A DNA stretch of 64,000 nt from Anthracocystis setariae (taxonomy: Eukaryota > Basidiomycota > Ustilaginomycetes > Ustilaginales > Ustilaginaceae). The DNA is taken from positions 1 through 64,000 of the forward strand of contig CAKMXJ010000042.1 in NCBI GenBank assembly GCA_928724745.1, read 5' to 3'. The position numbers and the translations under genes were made by a program. The notes below the pieces were generated by a model that searched no databases, was not told the DNA's origin, and saw only the letters and a list, made by a program, of their open reading frames with translations. Of the stretch, positions 57,121-64,000 are shown piece by piece; the first letter of the stretch is position 1; every line of letters begins with the position of its first letter.

Positions 57121-57855
57121 TCAGAGCTGGCAAGCAAGCAATGCCGAGACCAGCGCACTCGCAGTGACCATGAGCACGGGCAACGACTTGATCTTGATCG
57201 CTTTCGAGCTCGAAGCCACCTTGGTACTTGATAACGTCGTACTGGTGGTACTGTTCGAGCCGCTGGGGCCGCCGATCTGCTCTCCGCCGCTGCTGCCACT
57301 GCTGCCGCTGCCCGAAACTGAAACGCTCGCAGGTTGTTGCGGAGCTGATGCCGCACTTGCACTTGCCGTTGCCGTTGCCGCTGCGGGTGAAGCTGACGTT
57401 GTTGTTGCTTGGGATGCGCCAGATGTTGCGGCGGAAGCCTTGGCAGCGATATGTTTGTGGTAGGCGGTTGCAAACGCTTTGGCATGTTGGTAGGTGGTTG
57501 TGAACGTATGGTGATGCTTGGGTTGACGCTTGATGCAGGTGGCAGGCGCATCCATGTGATCAAAATGGCATTCGATGTGAGCGCCCGAGCTATCCTGGGC
57601 GGAATAGTAGTTGTGCGACTCGAGGAATTCTTGGTTCTGGGTGACGGTGGTGGTGTGGCCACCGAACGAGGCGTATCCGTCAGCACGAACATTCCAGACA
57701 GTTGCGGCGGCGCCGTCAGGGGCAGTGGTGGTGGCGACAGGCACTGGCGAGAAATGTACCGAGATGTCACCAGCCTGATTGGCGACTTGCTTTTCGATGC
57801 CGCTGATCATCTGATTGACGCCAGGGGCGAAGAGGGAGACTGTGGGATTCGACAT
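57121..57855 (-). CDS. Unrecognised Ser/Ala-rich protein with GPI-type C-terminus
   Basis: 244 aa. Residues 1-130 look folded, with paired Cys (HIECHF, ATCIKR) and a GHTTTVTQNQEF stretch. Residues about 135-215 are Ala/Ser/Thr/Gly-rich and likely O-glycosylated. The end SLPVLMVTASALVSALLACQL after a small-residue/Lys-rich region resembles a GPI-anchor signal. No signal peptide is visible from this ATG. The sequence CGAATCCCACAG just after the ATG resembles a splice acceptor, so a signal-peptide exon upstream may be missing. The overall design (short ordered part, Ser-rich stalk, GPI signal) is common in fungal cell-surface proteins. Function unknown. Confidence 0.6.
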   Translation of the reverse strand: MSNPTVSLFAPGVNQMISGIEKQVANQAGDISVHFSPVPVATTTAPDGAAATVWNVRADGYASFGGHTTTVTQNQEFLESHNYYSAQDSSGAHIECHFDHMDAPATCIKRQPKHHHTFTTTYQHAKAFATAYHKHIAAKASAATSGASQATTTSASPAAATATASASAASAPQQPASVSVSGSGSSGSSGGEQIGGPSGSNSTTSTTLSSTKVASSSKAIKIKSLPVLMVTASALVSALLACQL

Positions 57856-57972
57856 GGTGTTTGGAGACGATAAGGTGGAAGTGTCGAATGGAGAGGGGAG
57901 AAGGTGGTGGTCGTGGATGAGAAAGAAGGGCGAGAGATGGCGAGAGGGGTGAAAGGAAGGCTAGACGCAGCA

Positions 57973-58299
57973 TCAAGTGCGGACGCTGCGATACTCGCGT
58001 TGGCTCATCTCGCGGAGCGGGGGCTGCCCATGGCGTTGCTGTTCCGAATGGGTACCTCGTTCAACTTTGGCGTGAGGTGGCGCTTTTCGCCCAGCAGCCG
58101 CATAGAAGCTTTGTCCGGCGGTTAGTTTCGGACGCAGACGATGCAGCGAAACCGGAGCAGGGGGAGGAGGCGTCGCGAAGTCTCGACTTATGCCTGCCGG
58201 CGATCGCAGAGATTTGAGTGCTACGGGTTGAAGAGTGTGCAGGCTGCCAGTCTTGGGTGAGGACAGGCTACTAGAGTGTAAGTAGCGGGCGGGCGGCAT
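57973..58299 (-). CDS. Possible small mitochondrial-type protein
   Basis: 108 aa from the ATG at 58299 (MPPARYLHSSSLSSPK...); an alternative ATG at 58332 adds 11 residues. The first 50 residues are basic, Ser/Arg-rich and without acidic residues before RDFATP, like a mitochondrial presequence. The rest (RPKLTAGQSFYAAAGRKAPP) is basic. Codon use appears gene-like. No family recognised. It ends 118 nt before the next gene on the same strand. Confidence 0.35.
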   Translation of the reverse strand: MPPARYLHSSSLSSPKTGSLHTLQPVALKSLRSPAGISRDFATPPPPAPVSLHRLRPKLTAGQSFYAAAGRKAPPHAKVERGTHSEQQRHGQPPLREMSQREYRSVRT

Positions 58300-60385
58300 T
58301 GCGATTGCTTCGGAATGGGAGCCAAGGTGCATCTGGCATGCGGTCGAGACGCGTTAGGACAGCCAACCAGGCGAGCCGTGGTGAACAGGGTCGGTGCTTG
58401 TACGCTGGTGTTGGTCACAGTGACTTGAGCCAACGCGACAGGCAAGACGTAGCGCATTTGCTTGTCGTGCTGCGACACATGCATTTGATTAGCAGCAGTT
58501 ATGTACTGCGCTGTTCTGTGCTGTTGTGTGCTGACCTGTACAGTATGTCGAAGCTCGAGGGGCAAGCCGAGACGTCAATCGAGCCCGACGGCGGAGGACA
58601 GTTCCGAGCGCGTGGGAAATCATGCATCCTGTCGCCGAGCCCTTTCATTTCTGCACTCAGTTATTATAAGCGATCCGCATCCTGCAGTTGGGAGAATGCC
58701 CTCACGAGATCTCCATCGGGATTTCGTCGACAGGATCGCATAGATAGACCTAATGAGCAATTGGCTTCTATGCCAATTGAGCACGGCCATGGTCACAGCG
58801 CTGGGCTTAGTCTTGGGTCTTAACATAGAGTATGTATCGACGATTGCGTGATATTTGAACATGTATTCGGCCCTTGGATTGAAGACAATCGGCTTGTCCT
58901 GCCAGTGCCAGCTGTGTTTTTAGAGGTATCGTACATCGCCGATCAGTCGTGACTTGTTGGTGTTTCCCACCGATGTACTTTTTCGATGCCCCAATTTAGC
59001 AGCCATTTTATGACCGAGTACAGTATCTAATTACTCACGAAAGAGAAAACGAACCCGACGAAGTTCTTGTCCGCATGCAATGCCACGACGACAGATTCGG
59101 CTGAGTCGCTTTTCACACATTTTATAATATTTGGGCAATAATTAAGCTCGATCTCTCGATTAAGCAGTCTCACGTTCCGCTGCAAGAGGCGCAGAGCTGG
59201 GCTCGACCACACATACAGTGCACTCGAAGCGCCTTATTGCCGCGCTCCTTTCGCCAACGGAAGCGCACCCGAGCTCGTACCTCGGCCTTAACAATCCGCA
59301 CCACATTGTGAAACAACTCAACCACCGTCCCGACCCGCGTAACGTCGCGTACTTCCGCAAACGTCTCGAAAAGCGGTCGAGACCAGATCAATGCTCTCGA
59401 GCGAGGCTCATTTCTGACAACGGCGTGCTCATATGCATTTCCGTCGACGGGATACGCTATGATACGAGCCGAAAGCACAAGCCCGTGTCACACTGAATGT
59501 TTGTGGCATGCCACGCGCGAGACGACCAAGCCATTTTTTGTTTTTTCTTTCCGCTCCAGTTACCCTGTCGACGGGTTCAGGATCCGTCAGTTACTGTCAT
59601 GCTTCGCAACAAACCCCATCCAGCACGTGTCGCATGCGCTCAGCACAGTGATGGACCATGGCGACCCATGTCAGGTCTCAAGCAGTAGTGACGGCATCAT
59701 TGTGATGAGTTTTGGAGAGGTGACTCGACATTGACACAGATTCCAACGTGCTTGGTTCACACCCGTCAAAGCCAGCAACTCCTGAACGGATGTAGGTAAC
59801 CGAACGAAAGCATATGCGAACAAGCAGCACGATCCAAAACGCGTAGCTGCCAGCATACGCAGAGTCGTGATTGACTCGAGGTGAGCAGTCACTACTGCAA
59901 TATAATGGTGACAAGGAGGTGCGATACAGTATGCCAAGAACATGCATGCACACACAAAGAGATTCGAATTGTGACGCGGAAGCCAGCCTTTCTGTATAGA
60001 ACCGGTACATGCTGTCAAACCTCTGTCAGTCTGCCATGTTCCACCGAGACCGCGGTTCATACGAATGGGACGTGCACCTCGCCGCAGATGGAATAGAGTG
60101 CTGAACCAGTCCGTCCGTCGACGCCACATCGTCGACACTTGTGACACTGGAGTCCTTGATCAAGTTTCGTCAAGGGCTCCGACATGGTCAAGAACTCCAA
60201 GGAATTGCGTGCACTGACAAATGCCAGCGACGACGAGCTGGATCGAAACTGCTCTAGGCTCTCCTACTTCGAGGTAGAACAGATTGGTTCCAAGGCAGTG
60301 CGCGATTCGCTCCAAAGCAGCGACGCGGGGCGGGAAACGTTCTGTAGAAAGAGGAAGAAAAAAAAAAAAGATGCAACAGGTTACG

Positions 60386-60419
60386 GTAGAGTACAGTAGA
60401 GTAGAGTACAGTACAGTAG
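60386..60419. repeat. TAGAG/TACAG pentanucleotide tract
   Basis: Interleaved GTACAGTAGAGTAGAGTAC-type units containing three TACAGTA motifs. Confidence 0.7.
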
Positions 60420-60893
60420 CTGAGCCAGGCACATGCGCCCAGAACCCAATCTGAGACACGTGCGTTTCTACACAGCCGTCACATTTTCGCTCTTTTCGCC
60501 GGGTTGACTTGATGTTGGACAAATTTGACTGCAACCGGAGTTCAGACAACATTGTCGAGTACTGTATTGGCCATGTCAAAGTATGACAGAAAATCATTGC
60601 AGCCTGTTCGTATGAGCGAGAAGGAGGAAGGAGTGGTGAATCGAGTCGAACGGTACGAGATGATATCGAGGTCGAGGGAGCCTACTGCCTGACAAAGAGG
60701 ACCACGAAAAATCAGAATTGTACACTACTGTACCACTTTCTCCACGGAGAAAACACGTCACCATCTGCAGCCGCATCTGTCACAGGCACAGAGCGCACGT
60801 CGAAACCGAGTCATTCAGCTGCAGCGCTCGGTTGTGCATCATGCGTGATGCCAAGACCGGTCAAGGCACCGTGACAGTTGTCGCCAGAGTAAT

Positions 60894-60910
60894 GTACTGT
60901 ACTGTACAGT
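60894..60910. repeat. TACTGTACTGTACAGT cluster
   Basis: Overlapping TACTGTA and TGTACAGT units in gene-poor DNA. Confidence 0.7.
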
Positions 60911-61597
60911 CGCCCCACCCTTGGATCTAGCCGAACACCTGCCACCTTTCTTGCCACGATCGTGCACCACTCTGTTTGTTACAGCCACCGACTCTCGCGT
61001 CGCTTTCATGCATCATGGCCTTGGCCTGCCACACCTCCGTGCACAGCATATCTCCGTCTCCGTTGGGATAACTCATATCCTACCTGTTGCCTTTCTTCCG
61101 AACGCGTTCGGGTCGCGGCCATCATTGGAGACAACACGACACATTGAGACACGTCCGCGTTTCGAACCTGGACATGCTCATACGCGCTGCGGCACATGGA
61201 CCGGCGTCTTCTTGACTCTTCCATATGTTCCACTTTTCTCCGAAAACGATTCAGGCTGCCATTTTCCGAGGCATACTTGAGCTTTCCAACCGTCCACGTC
61301 GGGACTTGAATTGCAACCTATGCCAAATGCCCTCAGGGTCTAGCGAGTCATGCTACATTGCGAATGCGGACCCATCCTCACTCTCACATCTCTTCCAGAG
61401 CCACCGCCTGCGCCACGTTCCAATCTCTTCCATTCATTTCCGCAGTCCACCTGACAACCTTGCCATGCAGCAATGAGCTGCGCAGCAGTGTCGGCTGTTT
61501 CCACGGCGTTGGACCCTTGTCCCCTAACCAGTCCAGTCTTAAACAGCAACGCTGTCTCAACTCAGTGCCAACCCTGATCAGACGTCGCTATATAATC

Positions 61598-63331
61598 ATG
61601 GTCGATTCTGATCTTGCAACGCCACTGCCCAATGATCTTTCCCCAACATCAACTCTGTCTACTTTCTTGCCTGCCCTTCCCTTCATCAACACGGGAGTCC
61701 CAGGCACATTCATTGCCGCATCTACAACTGCGATACTCTGGGCACATCTGAATCGCCAACTCACTCTCGTTCTTTCATCGCCAGCTGATCCCTCTGCTAT
61801 CAATATCACCACCTCTGCATTAGAAAACTTAACCATGAAGCTTTCGGTTAACGTCCACTCGACCGACGTCTTCCTCTTCCCTTCCAAAAGGCAACCTTGC
61901 CAGCGTTCATCGAGCACCGCCTCGATTTCCTCTTCCGATTCCTCATCCTCGTCTTCTTCGTCCTCCTCTCGTCAGTCAACATCATCGCGCCGACTATCTT
62001 CGGCATCCTCGATGTTGCCACCGTACGACAATCAAATCCCGGCATACAGTCAAGAGGAGGATGCCACCATCTTCTCTTCAAAGATGTCGAACGACGAACA
62101 AGCAGTTCTCTACGCTTACGTCGACATTCACATCCCGCTGTCCAGCTCGGCTCCATCCACTTCCAAGACCATTCGTAATCGCTTAAAGTCGCTCACCCTC
62201 ACCCTCATGTCTCACGAAAGTGTCTCGTTCCCTCGCGGAGGACTCGAGGCACACGAGACGCATTTGGACGAAAAGGTGATCGAAGAGGCTCTTGACATCG
62301 AATACTTTGAGCCTGGGCGCACCTACCGCTTCGAGCGAGCTTTCCTCATCGACCACACCGCCGCACCTTTCCAGAAGAGCTCTTGGGGCGTCAACAGCCA
62401 GAGAATCGTCGCCAAGGCGACGTTCAACGCGTTCTTTTCCAGGTCGATGACCGCGCAGAAGAAGGTCTACTTTGTTGATTGCCAAAACGAGGAGGGCAAT
62501 GAGATGATCACCTGGGACAAAGATGTTCGAACTCATGCTGAAGGCATTGGTCCTTTCAGCTTGAGGAACAGGTCTGACGTTTTCACCGTCGGTGGATATC
62601 TCAAGACCAACTTTGACATGCTCAGCTCGCTCGAAGGCGTCAACATTGTCGCGATCAGGGCAGCGGTAGAACAGCGAACCACGCTGGCATCTCGCAGGTT
62701 GAGGCCAGACTACAAAGAGACTCTGGCTCCCAAGAAAGTGCGATTCCTCAATCTGAACCGAAGTGAAGTCGCAGAGCTTTTCAAGGCTGGCGAGCTCGCT
62801 GGGGGCGGTGAAGGCGTTGGTGTCAACGGCGAACGCTTCCCTTCTCTCGAGATCGTTTCGCGCTTGCCGGATGACAGCAGGATTCGACCTTCCACCGTGG
62901 AAGGTAACGATGCCATGATTCGCATCAAAAACTACATTGATTTCGAGATCGACTTTATCGATGGCGACTATGCCAAAGACAAGAAGGAGGACGAAGAGAT
63001 GATCTACATCGACGGACAGAAGATGAAGCGATTCCACCTGTCCATCCCTGTCTTCCTCAACTCGTGCGCATGTCGTCCAGCCTCTCTGAACCTGCCGACG
63101 TACGCCTGCGAGGATCCTTTGCCCTTCTGCAGCCTCGAGCGAAAGCAGGCCGAGACCACGGCGCCAGCTTACGATCACCAGGCTGACCCTTCAGCTACTC
63201 CCTGCAACTGCACTTTGTCTCTCGAGTCACTGCGCGAGGTGGAGAAGGAGTCGTACAGCTACAGCCGCAGCCATGGCGGTGCGCACCAGTTTGACGCCTT
63301 GCCCAGCTACCACAAGTCGGAGATCATGTAG
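61598..63331 (+). CDS. Arrestin-like protein
   Basis: 577 aa from the ATG at 61598 (MVDSDLATPLPNDL...). The frame is open 80 codons upstream, but that part is C/T-rich leader-like. A beta-strand-rich N-half is interrupted by a poly-Ser segment (about 110-140). Then come LEYFEPGRTYRFERAFLID-like strand patterns around IEYFEPGRTYRFERAFLID (about 227-245), typical of the arrestin N-domain edge, and a C-domain-like block with YLKTNFDML, VNIVAIRAAVEQRTTL and FHLSIPVFLNSCACRPASLNLP. The C-terminus has Cys-rich PFCSL and a LPSY end as in alpha-arrestins that recruit Nedd4-type ligases. Role inferred: adaptor for transporter or receptor ubiquitination and endocytosis. The family call is moderately secure because similarity is structural-pattern level. 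Confidence 0.65.
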   Translation: MVDSDLATPLPNDLSPTSTLSTFLPALPFINTGVPGTFIAASTTAILWAHLNRQLTLVLSSPADPSAINITTSALENLTMKLSVNVHSTDVFLFPSKRQPCQRSSSTASISSSDSSSSSSSSSSRQSTSSRRLSSASSMLPPYDNQIPAYSQEEDATIFSSKMSNDEQAVLYAYVDIHIPLSSSAPSTSKTIRNRLKSLTLTLMSHESVSFPRGGLEAHETHLDEKVIEEALDIEYFEPGRTYRFERAFLIDHTAAPFQKSSWGVNSQRIVAKATFNAFFSRSMTAQKKVYFVDCQNEEGNEMITWDKDVRTHAEGIGPFSLRNRSDVFTVGGYLKTNFDMLSSLEGVNIVAIRAAVEQRTTLASRRLRPDYKETLAPKKVRFLNLNRSEVAELFKAGELAGGGEGVGVNGERFPSLEIVSRLPDDSRIRPSTVEGNDAMIRIKNYIDFEIDFIDGDYAKDKKEDEEMIYIDGQKMKRFHLSIPVFLNSCACRPASLNLPTYACEDPLPFCSLERKQAETTAPAYDHQADPSATPCNCTLSLESLREVEKESYSYSRSHGGAHQFDALPSYHKSEIM

Positions 63332-64000
63332 GATTTCCGTGCTGTGAAAAAAAACGGACAGTAGTTACATTCTGTAATATCTTTGTGAAGATACCATTAG
63401 GGAGTCAGTCATTTTGGCGACTTTCATGCATACCCCGACCAAAATGTCATGCGATTTCGAAAAGTAGCTTCTTCGCTGAAGAGTCACTTAGCATTTTCCA
63501 TTCACTGTGTTTGTCTGTCTGATTGTGAAGAAAGAGAGAATAGTGAGCGATTTGATGCGAGTCGGGGATTTGCGGTGCAGCTCTACTGAGCGGAGCGTTC
63601 AAAGCCGAAAAGAAGTGACTCAAAGCGATGGACTTGCAGAATGTCGGCACGAGTTCCAAGTCGAAGCAAATTGGTTCTGCCTGCCTGTTGCGGATGCTTT
63701 CTTTGGAAGAGAGCATGGCGTATCGCAATTGTACCGATTACGAGTCATTACAGCTGATTCACATCTTTCCTGGACGGATTTCGTCTGCTTGTGATTGCAA
63801 CCTGACAATGCTCAGGCTCTGTACAACTCAGGCCGCTGTTGCATTAAGGTAGAGTCATATTTGCGCATTCATGGCGACGTCAATCTGAAGAGACGGATGA
63901 ATACATAGTGGAAGAGGGTTTCAAGGCGACAGGCAAGAACAAAGCCACACTTAATTGATTCCTGGCTGCAGCGTCTGGGTCTCACCATCTCACATTCTGG
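63332..64000. other. 3' region of arrestin-like gene, no gene seen
   Basis: About 670 bp with short overlapping frames on both strands and no recognisable protein features. Begins with an A-run (63347-63353) after the stop codon. Confidence 0.5.

Larger units (their letters stand above)
58333..61597. other. Gene-poor region
   Basis: About 3.3 kb, the longest gene-poor stretch of the window. It is rich in TACAGTA/TACTGTA motifs (about 58541, 59018, 59923, 60386-60419, 60555, 60727, 60894-60910) and has an A-run at 60358-60370. One 275-bp segment (59221-59496) has codon-like composition in one plus-strand frame but no ATG. The last 200 bp before 61598 are the C/T-rich leader or promoter of the arrestin-like gene. 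Confidence 0.5.

Noticed and set aside
62183..63178. 331-aa minus-strand open frame
   Set aside because: Antisense of the arrestin-like gene; no domain.
1..64000. CRISPR arrays, bacterial operons or rRNA genes
   Set aside because: Repeats are microsatellites or palindromes without regular spacers. Introns and gene families are fungal. No rRNA-like sequence seen.

Overview
The window looks like nuclear DNA of a basidiomycete smut-type fungus (Ustilaginomycotina; Ustilago, Sporisorium or Pseudozyma-like, species not resolvable from sequence alone). The reasons are long, mostly intronless ORFs with C-ending codons, short GT..AG introns with CTNAC-type branch sites, moderate GC, large Ser/Ala/Pro-rich disordered regulators, and a secreted propeller protein resembling the Malassezia allergen Mala s 1. 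About 20 protein-coding genes are supported. Four of them (acyl-CoA oxidase, ERV46, aldo/keto reductase, malate dehydrogenase) need introns to be read correctly, and exon positions are given for these.

Layout. 1-3800: repeat-rich, transposon-like border with a C6 zinc-cluster-like protein flanked by CCCGACGTCGGG palindromes, further GC-rich palindromes, and a degenerate tRNA/SINE-like stretch. 3810-9182: large coiled-coil protein with an Uds1-like (septation) domain. 10474-22148: four consecutive carbohydrate genes. A PL14-type lyase, a membrane-anchored chitin deacetylase and a nucleotide-sugar 6-dehydrogenase lie on the minus strand. A short chitin-synthase-like GT2 lies on the plus strand, divergent across a 2.3-kb intergenic region. 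22793-26179: cation/Ca2+ exchanger. 27554-33306: acyl-CoA oxidase, ERV46 and aldo/keto reductase. 35442-39938: very large disordered protein with an H15-like winged helix. 40777-42646: malate dehydrogenase with a 685-nt intron. 43057-45300: bZIP factor. 47274-48608: unrecognised RG-tailed protein. 49381-51738: DCAF-type WD40 protein. 51832-52902: Mala s 1/Tri14-like secreted protein. 53907-56903: DCC1 and TRM10, divergent. 57121-57855: Ser/Ala-rich protein with a GPI-like tail. 57856-61597: gene-poor. 61598-63331: arrestin-like protein.

How genes may work together. The 10.4-22.1 kb block is the most striking. A dehydrogenase that should make a UDP-(N-acetyl)hexosaminuronate or UDP-glucuronate, a processive chitin-synthase-like polymerase, a chitin/polysaccharide deacetylase and a lyase of a family that cleaves beta-1,4-linked uronates together form a plausible pathway. 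It would make, trim and recycle an acidic chitin-like extracellular polysaccharide. This is inference from families and adjacency and needs biochemical proof. The remaining genes are mainly housekeeping (peroxisomal beta-oxidation, ER-Golgi traffic, central metabolism, tRNA modification, cohesion) or regulators, and they are not obviously linked to the cluster.

Intergenic DNA is rich in short repeats. A TACTGTA/TACAGTA motif recurs in most gene-free intervals and is nearly absent from exons. Several pentanucleotide microsatellites are also present.
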